Origin: Tillus elongatus
Lineage: Eukaryota > Arthropoda > Insecta > Coleoptera > Cleridae
Assembly (NCBI GenBank): GCA_964006375.1
Contig: OZ023263.1
Location: 135,112,370-135,176,369 of the forward strand
Length of the DNA stretch: 64,000 nt
Direction: 5' to 3'
Position 1 is the stretch's first letter; each line of letters starts with the position of its first letter. Position numbers and translations under genes: made by a program. Below are positions 18,779 through 29,209 of the stretch, one piece after another. The notes below the pieces were generated by a model that was not told where the DNA came from, made no database searches, and was given only the letters and a program-made list of their open reading frames with translations.

Positions 18779-19246
18779 ACAAAAGGTGTTGGTTACTATC
18801 CGTATAGTGAAAACGATGAAATCTTAGATCCAGCAGATGCCTTAGGCAACTCAATCTTTATCTTTGACGATGTGGCGTGTGACAAGCAAGATAAAATAAA
18901 AGCGTATTTTTGCATGGGCCGGCATAAAAACATTGATTCCTTCTATCTTTGTCAGACATATAGCAAAGTACCAAAACAACTGGTCCGTGACAACGCAAAC
19001 GTTGTGGTGTTATTCAAACAGGACGAAACAAATCTTAAACATGTGTACGACGATCATGTGACCACAGATATGACTTTTGAAAAGTTCAAGACACTGTGTG
19101 GTGAATGTTGGCAGACCAACCATGATGTGATGGTGATCGTTAAAGATTGGGATTTAGCAAAAGGACGGTATCGCAAAGGCTTCATTTTATATATATTTAA
19201 ACTGACGCGTGTGTGTTGGTCTTCATGTGTTCAACATACTGTGAGC
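18779..19246 (+). pseudogene. Packaging ATPase, C-terminal part
   Basis: Resumes with GVGYYPYSENDEILDPADAL, then SIFIFDDVACD (Walker B, two Asp), YLCQTYSKVPKQLVRDNANV (sensor region) and KDWDLAKGRYRKGF, the usual end. There is no stop after this; the frame continues for about 20 codons into the ATG of the next gene at 19247, so the original terminator has been lost. Separated from the N-terminal part by about 1.2 kb of inserted DNA. Confidence 0.85.
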
Positions 19247-20340
19247 ATGGCGAAAAAATCTAAAAGTCGTCCTCGCCCGACTAAACTATCAACACAGCCA
19301 CCAAATATCAAACGTAAAATAGCCGATTTATCAAAGGTAATTCGAAACAAATATTTAGCTTTGAAACTGGACAAAACAGAGACGGATGAAACGTTACAGC
19401 GTTTGTATAAGCCTCTGTTAAAACCGTTGAGTAATATATCGAAAAGCACAGCAGTCACCGCGTTGGCCTCTGCTCAAACAGCTCGCAGCAGCAGCAGCCG
19501 ATTAAATCTGAGGTTAAAGTGAAACCACCACCAGTAGCAGCAACATCACCAGCAACAGGACCAGCAGCAGCAGCAAAGGAGGAAGTTCCATTCCTTAGCG
19601 ATGATGAAACGTTTGAGTTGGAAGCAGAGGCACCTGAACCTGAATTATGGACGACGAAAGCTTATAGAGAACTAGATGCTGCAGCAAATACACCAGAAAC
19701 CATTTACGAACAAGCGTTAAGTTCGTATCCTATAGTTATTAAATATTATATTGATAAATATTTCACAGATAATCATTCATGTGATTCAATATATGGTGTT
19801 ACTTATGATAACGCCACTAACACTTGGATGCTCGGCAACAAACCTATTAAATTTCTCATCAACATAGATGCTAACAAGAGACAAAGCTTTCAGATTATGG
19901 TTGGCGATAGAAGATATAACGGCACTAATCATCTGTTGGAATTGATATTTTTGAGAAAACCTGTTTTCGCTGCCATGCAAAATTTGCAAGCTTTACGTGA
20001 CTATGCAGACATTATGGAAGTTACTAGTTTGCACAGAAAAGAGAACGATCCTAAAGAAGGCGTTATAAGAAACAGTTCTATCAAATATCAGCAGGTGATA
20101 AAACCAATTTTGGAAAAACAAGCAGGTGCTAGGGCGCGATCTTCCTCGTTAACTTTAGGTCGTGGCATGCCATACATGCTGCATACTAAGAAACAGAAAG
20201 AATATGTGTACTGGGATGATGTGAACGAACTGGTTGACAGACTTCGACTCCTGATGGCTGCCCAAGTTGCAGGCAATAATGCTCATAACAATGAGATACA
20301 GTCAATCCTGGAAGAACTGGAGGAGGCTCACATCATATAA
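19247..20340 (+). pseudogene. Conserved Polinton unknown (YWDD-NELVDRLRLL protein), one frameshift
   Basis: Starts MAKKSKSRPRPTK at 19247, has a Gln/Ser-rich linker, shifts frame near 19480, and continues to 20340. The conserved C-terminal domain contains YDNATNTWMLGNKPIKFL, RRYNGTNHLLELIFLRKP, SSIKYQQVIKPI and YVYWDDVNELVDRLRLLMA followed by HNNEIQSILEELEEAHII. This domain is among the most abundant unknown proteins of arthropod genomes and belongs to Polintons (I believe the Pfam name is DUF8207). Biochemical role unknown. It stands between the ATPase and the spike-like gene on the same strand. Confidence 0.75.
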
Positions 20341-20372
20341 AGAGCTAGCACACGCCAATCATCAGTTTCATC

Positions 20373-20849
20373 ATGTCTATCGACAAGTTTGGTCGTACTG
20401 CTGCAAACTTCAACAACAGCAACAACAGCCGCTTTATACATAGCCGAGTGGTTCAACGAGAGATTTTCCCAAGAACTGCAAGTGGTGATTTTGATGTGCA
20501 AAGCCATAGATTGTGTAACGTAGCCAACCCTATCGATTCCACAGATGGCGTAACTAAAACATTTGTTGATGCGTGGGTGGACGACTATCAGAAACATAAA
20601 GCTGAGTATCTGAAGAATAAAGATGAAGTGACACAAAGACTAATAGAGGCTGTGCACAAGCCCGAGTTGGAAGATTTGAAAACTGAATTTAAACAGAAAT
20701 TGAAAAATTTAACCAAGACCATAACAGCTCAAGTTTTAAAAGATATCGATCTATCAAAGAGCTACAAGCTAAAGAAGAAGTTGGGTGAAATAGACAAAAA
20801 TCTGAAAGATTTGCACAAGTGGATACTTTTAAAACCAACATCACCATGA
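20373..20849 (+). CDS. Small Polinton protein with spike/fibre-like motif
   Basis: 158 residues, intact. N-terminus MSIDKFGRTAANFNN, then LCNVANPIDSTDGVTKTFVDAW at about 48-69 (the L.NV.NP.D..D.VTK.FVD pattern found at the base of trimeric phage and virus fibres), then a long coiled-coil-like, Lys/Leu-rich C-terminal half (residues 75-150). A trimeric spike or a fibre anchor is plausible; this is inference from one motif plus coiled-coil character. The stop overlaps the integrase start as ATGA (20846-20849). Confidence 0.55.
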   Translation: MSIDKFGRTAANFNNSNNSRFIHSRVVQREIFPRTASGDFDVQSHRLCNVANPIDSTDGVTKTFVDAWVDDYQKHKAEYLKNKDEVTQRLIEAVHKPELEDLKTEFKQKLKNLTKTITAQVLKDIDLSKSYKLKKKLGEIDKNLKDLHKWILLKPTSP

Positions 20850-21809
20850 AGCGTCGCCGACGCCAACCACAACGTAACGCTGAACCATCTGATGCCAAGA
20901 AACAAATTATAAACGAGTTGTATAAACCGGCTAGAATCAATTTTAAACGTAGGCCCACCATAATTAGAGGTTTGGATGACTTGTGGCAGATTGATTTGGT
21001 CGAGTTTACAGACTATCATCGTGAAAACTCCGGTTACAAGTACATTCTGGTGGTGATTAATTGTTTTACAAAGTATATGTGGACGCGTCCGCTTAAATCT
21101 AAAAATGCCGAAGAGGTGACTAAAGCCATGGCTGATATTTTAGCTAACAGCACTGCACCTTCCCACATACAGTCTGATCTTGGCAAGGAGTTCTACAACG
21201 CCAAATTTAAGGCCTTAATGACCAAACACGAGATCAATCATTACAGTACGTATAGTGTGAAGAAGGCAGCAATGGTTGAACGAGTCATACGTACGTTGAA
21301 AGAGAAGATATATAAAAACTTTCACTTGTCTGATTCTTACAAGTGGCTACATATTCTGCCCGATGTCACAGCTGCATACAACGCAACCATTCATCGCACA
21401 ATCGGTGTCAAACCTCAGGATGTCACTAGGAAAAACGAAGCAGCTATTCGTAAGCAGGTATACTCTAATACTATACATGTGTCTGCATAAACTAAATTTA
21501 AAGTGGGTGATGTTGTACGTATAAGCAAGGCAAAAACCATATTTGAGAAAGGATATACACCGCGCTGGTCCGCAGAATTGTTTAAGGTCACAACGGTGCA
21601 ACCCAGCAGTCCAGTGACATATTTACTAGAAGATATTCAAGGCCAGCCAATCAGCGGAGGGTTTTACGAGCAAGAACTACAAAAGACTGTCCTCTGACAT
21701 GTATTTAATCGAACGAGTGTTGAGAAAAAAAGGCACCAAGTCCTATATGAAATGGCTCGGTTTTGATCAGACCCATAATTCCTGGGTCAACACCAAAGAC
21801 ATTAAATAA
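20846..21809 (+). pseudogene. Retroviral-type integrase with SH3-like and chromodomain, broken tail
   Basis: The core 20846-21490 is open. Catalytic triad: Asp in LWQIDLVEF, Asp in IQSDLGKEFYN, and Glu in AAMVERVIRTLKE, the D-D-35-E spacing of Polinton integrases. An N-terminal zinc finger is not seen. A stop at 21488-21490 separates the core from the SH3-like tail (FKVGDVVRI), a 2-base deletion near 21690 precedes the chromodomain (ends at 21807-21809). The tail lies in the inverted repeat and is also present, unbroken, at 11663-11998. Known role: inserts element ends into target DNA with a 6-bp stagger. Confidence 0.88.
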
Positions 21810-21968
21810 TTTGTATTATGCTATGAATAAAGGAAACATGTTAAAAGTAATTTTTTTATATTTCAAACACTCCTATATGCATTAACGCAGATTGGTTGTG
21901 ACAGAAAACACAGTTAATGAAACACACACACACAGATTTTTACAAATATCTTTATTATCAATGTTGTA

Positions 21969-22372
21969 TTAAAGTCTGTTACAAGTCAGCATATCTTTCA
22001 GTACAAGTTGATATTTGGTAATAAATTCACACACCATACACAGGTTCTCAGAGTATTTTAGCTTGGCAATGAAGAAAGCACAAGGAATGACTGCCCGGTC
22101 TCTGAATTTGGTCAATTCCGAGCTAATGTCAGCCATAAACATGTCCATGTCGAAGAATTTTCTAAAACGTAATTCTAACAGCTGGTCTCTGACCACACAG
22201 CCAATGTCTTTTATTATTTTCAATGCTTCCAGGGTTAAGTTGAAATTACTGGCATATGTATCACCACACAGCTTAAACTTAAAAAACACTGATTTTCTTT
22301 GCGTTTTAACCAAGTATTTAGTTAGTGTATATGATTCGCCACTTTTGTCTGTGCCTATTTACTGGCTTTCCA
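21969..22372 (-). pseudogene. Polinton small unknown protein 2 (right copy, early stop)
   Basis: Duplicate of 11100-11465. A stop occurs at codon 5, and the original stop codon is lost so the frame continues to 21969. The middle (VKTQRKSVFFKFKLCGD onward) is otherwise conserved. Confidence 0.7.
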
Positions 22373-22404
22373 TATTGTAAATTATGGTAGGTAACACGTT
22401 TAAA

Positions 22405-22928
22405 AATTCTTCAAATGTCCACATATCGAAAAACACAGGTAAATTAGTTTTTTTGCGAAACCTTCACCAAAGCTAAAAACTTTAAAAGCGGGTCAACACC
22501 CACAGTGAGTGTTCTATGTCCGTTTGGCAGAAGAGAAAACGTTGTCTGACCTATGAGCTCACAGTCTTGTGTTTTTAATTTTTCTCCAAACTTTTCTGAT
22601 TGATGTCCACCAACTTCTGATTGAATAGCTCGTCGTGTGTAGGCTGATATTCGGTTGTTTGTATGTTTGTAGGATATACAGCATTCATAATATCTGCGTA
22701 ATTATTTTGTTTACTTGTGTCGGTTCTTGTTGTTGGATATATTGTGTACAGCTCACCTATGATATTATCCAACGTTTTTGGTTCTTCTTTTGTTGTAATA
22801 ATTTCAACTGCATTTGCCACCAAGACATCTTGTAACACTTTAAGCTTTTTACTACAACCACCACCGACAGCAGCACCACCAGTATTTTCTGTGTTGATAG
22901 ATTTTCGTTTCCTATTATTCTGCACCAT
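22405..22928 (-). pseudogene. Polinton small unknown protein 1 (right copy, frame-broken)
   Basis: Open from ATG 22928 to a stop at 22575 (about 117 residues), then displaced by a one-base deletion near 22590. The rest of the gene is recognisable down to about 22405. It starts 44 bases inside a longer frame that opens near the tail of the zinc-finger gene region. Confidence 0.6.
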
Positions 22929-23127
22929 GTTGGTTTGATTAGCTACAACTTGTTCTACGTACGGCAACAAAACAGCTTCTATGCAAGCTCAAACACGAAT
23001 GAAGAGTTGATGTCATCCTACTGAGAATGAGTCATAGCCGTGTTGTCAGTTCTCTGTTTTTTCTTGTGTTTTGCTAAAGTATGCATATGTATTCTGATGT
23101 GGCCGTATGTACAGGGTGGTATACTTT

Positions 23128-23180
23128 TTACTCGGGTACGGGTACCAGATAAGCGTCTGGTCTCTTTGGGCATATTTGCT

Positions 23181-23256
<76 letters not shown>

Positions 23257-24006
23257 TATATATATATATGGATGTTCTCAACATTTGTTTCTTACAGTGC
23301 GGACATGCAACCTTTCTCCTGTCGTATGTGTATTGCCATTTTAAGAAATTTTCATAACTTTCCAGGAGTGTGCGTTGTACGGCATCCATTTTCCCAAGTT
23401 TTGACCTTTTTTGGTGAAACATTTGTCACAGCAGCTTCTCTCCGTTGGTGGATATCGTTTTGAACAGCTGGCACAACAACGGAGACCCTCATCATCATTC
23501 AGTTCTTGCTTGTCATTTGGTGTTGGCGGTGGTTGTGTGATAACTTGCTCTTCACTCACTTGTTGATTTGTTTCCGGAACGTGTTGTTTCAACAAAAAAC
23601 CAGAACCTTGTGAAGTGGTTGCTTGAGCAGTGTCTTGTTGTTGTTGCTGTGACGATCCTAGGCTGGCGGCTGTTATGGTGAATGCATCACCTTCGACGGC
23701 CCCCTTATTGCTCTGATACATCTTGTGCAACTCCGACCACACTTCTTCGAACGCCAAAAGTGACAGCTTCCTAAACGGCACATGATAGTATCTGTCCAAG
23801 CCGGAGAATGTAAAGCCCACTTTGGTGCCGGTGTTCAAGTTTCAAATCACTCTGTTGTAAATTTCCTGCATGCCGTTCTTAAGCCATTGTTCAGGATCAT
23901 TGACGCCACTGCCATTGAGCGGATTCAACTTGAAACGCACCGTATTCTTCAAAATATTGTAACGACTGTTTCTTGTTGTCCACTCACCAATAATTGAAAA
24001 CGCCAT
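23128..24006 (-). pseudogene. PolB-N-like zinc-finger protein (right-arm copy, broken)
   Basis: Inverted duplicate of 9549-10352. It has an in-frame stop near 23850 within the N-terminal domain, a one-base deletion near 23370 after HSW, and a (TA)n expansion at 23183-23269 that splits the second zinc-binding module. The region upstream of the stop and between the breaks still aligns almost exactly with the left copy. Confidence 0.85.
23183..23269. repeat. (TA)n expansion inside a coding sequence
   Basis: Where the left arm has the short ATATCCATATATGG, the right arm has about 87 bp of TA repeats. It disrupts the duplicated zinc-finger gene. Confidence 0.9.
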
Positions 24007-24027
24007 AGTTGCCAGTCTTTACGTATT

Positions 24028-24069
<42 letters not shown>

Positions 24070-24351
24070 ACAGGAGCTAAAATCTATATGTTTCTTACTT
24101 TTTTGGATGCTAACACAAGACTGGTTTGTTTACGACAGTTGTCATGTCTCTAACTATTATTTCAAACAACATCATGTGCAAGCTCAAACAAAACCAAAGG
24201 TTACACCCCCACCATCGAAACGCATCATGTTTGCGTGTGTCATATGGTAAACAGCAGCAAAGACATTTCAGTTCAGTCTGTCTGTACCTGTAATATGTGT
24301 GTATGTGTGTGTGTGTGTGTATTTTTTAAAAACCTCATTCTTAATAGGTAA

Positions 24352-24353
<2 letters not shown>

Positions 24354-24443
<90 letters not shown>
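24354..24443. repeat. (TA)n tract, right Polinton arm
   Basis: About 90 bp of pure TA, homologous to 9145-9212. A GT tract lies next to it at about 24305-24320. Confidence 0.9.
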
Positions 24444-24449
<6 letters not shown>

Positions 24450-25196
24450 TTAAACCTATGTTATTATTAAACACTCCTGGTATACCTGTGTGTGTGTGTA
24501 TGTTTACATTTCATGCTTAATTGCGTTGAGTAGCCACTGTTATTTGTTTACTTGAGGCCGTCTATATAATGATATCTAGGTCAGCGAGCTATTTTACTTG
24601 CAAACTCGCTTCTTATTGAGATGTTTTGAATTAGCGTTATGGTAATGAATATTAGTTATGATATACGTATAAAACTGGATTTTTTACCTATTCAAACGTA
24701 TGTTTACATTTAGATACTAGGTTATTGTTAGATAAATAAATGTCTAAACTAATAATATACCGGAGGCTATCTAGGTTATTTGTTTGTAATTCAGGTATCA
24801 TACGCCCTCTATGTTGTAGTCAGACAAAATAACGTCTCCAAAAAGCATGTAACTATTATAGTCAATGAACTTACTACTTACCTAGTATATAGTTCGTTGA
24901 TTAGAGTTGTACATGGTTAATCTGTTAACTAGTGATCTGCCCACATGCTTGTATAAGCTAAACACGTCTCATTTGTAAAACGGAAAATTAGCATATATTT
25001 CACACAATAAATGTATAATAATAATTTGTTGGCTTTTAATACGATGCATCATACAATTATAACCCATATATTATGTCGTATATAATTGTATAAAGTCCAA
25101 AAAGCCAATTTAATAATAATATATTCTATCTAGGTCAACGATATTGGTTTCATTTAAAAGATAGTTGTATATTACACGTTAAAATTTTACTTTCAC

Positions 25197-25270
25197 TCAG
25201 ATCCCCTTGGTCTAACGGCTTGCGTATTCGCCTGTTGTTCTGAGTTCTTGGGTTCGATTCTCAGCCACTT
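25197..25270 (+). other. tRNA-like sequence with A and B boxes (right arm)
   Basis: Inverted copy of the left-arm sequence: A box at 25208-25218, B box at 25251-25261, with a few changes in the anticodon-side region. Both boxes are unchanged between arms. Confidence 0.45.
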
Positions 25271-25879
25271 CTTCAACACCATTTTCTATAAACAAATTAG
25301 TTATCTATCTCTACCCATTTCAAGTACCCGCTAGCTAGCCCTCTCTCTATGTGTATGAGTGTGTGTGTGTCTGTGCAGAGTCCAGAATACCAATAATAAA
25401 TCCAACAAATATATGGACTCTGCACAGGCGCACACCTTTTCGCTAAAATTCAAATATACCCGCCAAAACTTAGTAACATGGCAACCCTAAAACACGCCAT
25501 CAAACATACAGCACTTAACCTTAACAAACAAATAACCATAACCACACATTTTCACATGGTAAGTTCATAACAAACAAACATATACAACACGTTGTGGCTT
25601 AGGCTGTTGCCTAAGAGCACAACACATACTTGATGTCAACAAAAACATAACCTATACAAGACTTAACATTCAGCATGGGGAATCGGGAGTTCTAACCCCA
25701 CATTCGGCTAGCGGGCAACAGCAGCCGGCATAAACTTACACACAACACATGTATACCTTTTATTCTCGTATAGCGCGAAGCAGATTGCTTATATGTCAGA
25801 CTTAACATCAAATTAACACACCTTACATTCTCGGCAAGCGGGCCTCCGATACCTGCTCAACACGTGTGTATAACCACAT

Positions 25880-26215
25880 GGCGGCAACTTGGGACCTGAC
25901 AGCATCAGCAGCGATCTTGGAACATGTTAACTTACAGGTTATCCGTGACCAGATGGCCGGTTGCTGTAGCGGATATCTTGGAACCTGACAGTGGCGGCCA
26001 TCTTGGAACATGTGACATTTGACAGCTGGCTCCCGCCATCTTAGTGACATGTGACGTCAGCTGCCTGGTTACCCGCTCCGTGCTGACAGCTTACCCCCAC
26101 TCCTCGAACATGTGACGTCAGCTGACAGCTGTCATGTGTCACGCGCATGTGCAGACGCCGTCACCTGTGACGTCACGCGCATGCGTAGACGCCATCTTGG
26201 AAAGTGGAGGGGGTG
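25880..26215. promoter_or_regulatory. GC-rich terminal block with CRE-, NRF1- and YY1-like motifs (right arm)
   Basis: Mirror of the left block: GCCATCTTGGAACATGT, GCCATCTTGGAAAG, GTGACGTCA palindromes and CGCGCATGCG. This arm has an additional GCCATCTT near 26189 where the left arm is mutated. Both arms keep the motif cluster despite other differences. Confidence 0.45.
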
Positions 26216-26239
26216 GGCCAGGGTGACGCCCTGTCTACT

Positions 26240-26245
26240 AGCGCT
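26240..26245 (+). other. Polinton target-site duplication, right
   Basis: AGCGCT directly after CGCCCTGTCTACT, the inverted counterpart of the left terminus. The single copy in the uninterrupted repeat at about 49310 confirms it as a duplicated target. Confidence 0.9.
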
Positions 26246-26284
26246 AATTAGGCCCCCCAGAACACATATCCGTGGTCAGTTTCA

Positions 26285-26364
<80 letters not shown>

Positions 26365-29209
26365 CACCGATAACTTGAAAAATAATGGGCCGATTTTGAT
26401 TAAATTTGGTGAATAAATTCCTTTTACAAATGGCTCGGATAAGTTCGTTAGCCAGGAAAATCTGTCCAGGTTTTCCCGGAAAATTTTGTGTTTTCTTTCT
26501 AAAAAAATTATATCTCGGAAATTAACAAAGTAAGGGCAAACAAATTTGGTAGGCGGATTTACGTCCTCATAGGTAAGTTACCTACCAAAATTTAGCGATG
26601 TAGGTGAAAAGACAAAAAAGTTATAGGCATTAAAAAAAATAATTGGGGCTTTCCTCAAAACGTCAAAGTTGCGATTAAAACGTCAAAACGGCAAAATTTA
26701 GGCAAATAACTTGAATCTAATACGGGCTATGGAAATCAAATATCTCAAGAAGGATGTTTTACAAACCCTGAAGTCTTAGTTTCAACCGTCATTGTCCTTC
26801 ATTTTACTAAAATGTTTCCAGAAAATTCATTTCAAATAGACCCTTTCTCTGATGTTTGGCAATAGTCTTAGCTATAGAGTTTATCGTTTAATGGTATATA
26901 ATTTTTGTCGAATTTTCGTAAAAAATCAATAAAGCTCAATATATCCGTTATTATGCAAGATATGAAAAAAAAATTATACATTAATTATAGGGTGTCTTGA
27001 GCTACATCTTAAAAAATATTTCTACAATCACAGGTGGCCCATAAGTCGATACAAACTTTCTTTTTTTTAAATCAAACACGCCTTATGTTATTGCATTTTT
27101 GCATTTTCCATCGAAATATAATGCATGTTTGTAAGAAAAGAAATTCTGGATGCAGCAAGTGCGTTATGGTAGCGAATTTTGATCAAATGCTTCATATTTG
27201 AATAGCCCAATTTGCTATTAACCTATAAGGTTGACCAAGAAACGAGTTTTTCTGGGAACACTTTAAGTTTACTTTTGGATTTTTTTTTACATTTTCACAC
27301 AATAAAGTTATTTTTATGAAACATGATACATTGTTATTACTATACCCAACAAACACGTTTGTAACCGTTACATGGCATTGGAAGCTCAATAAAGTATCAC
27401 CGTAACATTACACTGTTACCTAAAAATGCCACAAATGTACTTTGCAAATGGAGCACATTTAGGTAACAATTGAAATATTGCATACCATCAAGTATTATAC
27501 ATAAAAGCTATGTAACATTTTTATGTAACGTACACATTATACAAATTTCATGGCGTTCTATAGTTTTAAAGCACACACCGATAACGTAATATTTTTATTT
27601 TACATAATCAGATAATTATCAAACCCAGCTAATGAAAATTTAATTAAGAAAACCTGTTAACTGAAATATGATGTAAACTTTAAACTTCGTCAATAATTTA
27701 TTTTGTTATTAGATTTATAATAATAAAATAAACGGAAAATAAGTGGAAATACAAATTGACACCTATATGTTCCAGGCATTTTCGTCGTTTTGTTCGGGCA
27801 ACTGCGCAGAGCGAGTGTTGAGTCGACTACGTTAGTGTTTACTAATAGATTATGAGGTTATGCTGTTGATTTTGATTGTCCTCGTGTCTGTGATTTATAC
27901 TGTTTTTTACTTATTCCTCAGACAAAAGGTAAGGTGAAAATTATGTGGTAAGTATTGGATTTTATTTTTCTCTATTTATTGAAAGATTAGAGTATTTAAT
28001 ATAAGGTTTAAAAATTTATGTTTTGTGCATGACTGACCGACAAAAGCGACGACCGATTGTGAAGAACTACATTAATGGGGCTGTTGATTCCTTATTGGTG
28101 TTTGAATGAGACCATCATTTTTCATGTTAATATTTTAAAATAAATTATATTGTACATTTTATTGAATCTATGATTGTGTAATCCTAGCGTTTTATGGCAA
28201 TACGAGTTAAAACTATATGTTCCAATTGTAGCATACGTTTCTGATCATTATTATCGAAAGGCTGGAAATGACTGTACACAGCGAATTTAAACAAAGCTAT
28301 TCACTATAACAAGTTCAGAATTGGTTGCCGCTAGATCAACCCAAGAAATATAATAAGGTGAGTAAGCTCCACGTTATAGACATTGACAAAGGTAATTAGT
28401 AGTACTTAGTTAGTTTTACATGATCATCTGAGTCATCTAAACTTATTGATTAAATTTGCCGTTACCTACTAGCCAGTTTTAATTTACAGGAGCTGAGTTT
28501 TTGACACAAGCAATGATGACTGATTTGTTAAAGAATTACAAAAGCAATTTTAATATGGATGGTACTACTCTAGTTACAGTTTAAAGTTGCAGCTATATTT
28601 AATTATACATGAAAACTTCAATTGATGTTTAGATTTAATTTTGAATTTCAAATTATTGATAATTTTGAGTTAAATGTGAAAATAATAAACAATTTTAAAA
28701 TTAAAATTATAAATATTTTAATGCAATAAGAATGTACCTATTATATTATATTGTTTTCTTACAAGTGTGTAATAAATTATGTTTTCAATAATTTCTTGTT
28801 TTGTTTTCCTAAACTTTTTTTTATTGTGTGTGGTTATATATAAAAAGCTCTACTCCTAACAACAAAATATAACATGTAATGTTGATGAAATTGTCAATAA
28901 ATATATCTGATATATATGCCCAACTATGTTACATAGATATATCACGAGAGGAACTATATGCATGACATTTCGTGTTACATGTAACTTACAAGTTCATAAC
29001 AAGTTACATAAATGTTACTTTTGTAAATAACGGAATATTATTTCAGTTATGTGAATGTTACATAACTGTGTTTGTTGGGTATAGGTTATAATGGTAACTA
29101 AAACTGAAGCCTGCTTTCTTAAATAAGAAGAAAACACGCATATTTTCAATAAAAACATTTTAATGAAAATTCACTACCATTACGAACTTGCTGCGGCCAG
29201 AGTTTTTTG
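26246..29209 (-). repeat. TA-core repeat, long type, minus copy (continues 7449-7522), split by a TA-flanked element
   Basis: Resumes with AATTAGGCCCCCCAGAACA after the Polinton, holds (TA)n at 26287-26362, the ACCGATAACTT..AATAATGGGCCGATTTTG block, the GACGTTTTAA region and the 300-bp hairpin-bounded block (27160 to 29209) ending CACTACCATTACGAACTTGC. Interrupted by the insertion 27345-29079. Together with 7449-7522 it is one nearly full-length copy containing two later insertions. Confidence 0.75.
27345..29079. mobile_element. TA-flanked element 1 (CCCAACAAACAC ends), 1,735 bp
   Basis: Ends CCCAACAAACAC and GTGTTTGTTGGG, flanked by TA on both sides (27343-27344, 29080-29081). The uninterrupted repeat at about 56716-56745 gives the empty site ACTATATAGGTTAT, proving insertion at TA. 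Near both ends are many copies of GTTAC/GTAAC. No transposase. Interior contains exon-like pieces (see findings). TA target suggests Tc1/mariner-type mobilisation. Confidence 0.8.

Larger units (their letters stand above)
7529..26239. mobile_element. Polinton/Maverick element, complete ends, decayed genes
   Basis: An 18,711-bp self-synthesising-type DNA transposon, also viewed as an integrated adintovirus-like virus. Both termini (AGTAGACAGGGCG / CGCCCTGTCTACT) and a perfect 6-bp duplication are present. Inside lie an integrase, packaging ATPase, adenain-like protease, major and minor capsid proteins and a PLA2/pVI-like region. This combination defines the group. Unusual points: inverted repeats of about 4.5 and 4.8 kb that carry genes, no catalytic DNA polymerase B, and a LINE inserted in the ATPase. 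The layout is a minus-strand capsid cluster (13406-17254) and a plus-strand ATPase-to-integrase cluster (17331-21809). Confidence 0.92.
21471..26239 (-). repeat. Polinton right terminal inverted repeat
   Basis: Inverted counterpart of 7529-12004. Its inner edge lies within the integrase reading frame, so the integrase core is unique while its SH3-like and chromodomain tail is duplicated at the left. It carries extra or longer microsatellites (CA tract at about 24031-24071, TA at 23183-23269 and 24354-24443). Confidence 0.9.

Noticed and set aside
17587..18792. AGGTGTTGG as target duplication of the LINE in the ATPase gene
   Set aside because: The two occurrences lie in different ATPase frames, so a simple 9-bp duplication would not reproduce the gene on both sides.
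7529..26239. A free virus or contaminant contig
   Set aside because: Perfect 6-bp duplication in a repeat that occurs many times in the same window shows it is integrated in the host genome.
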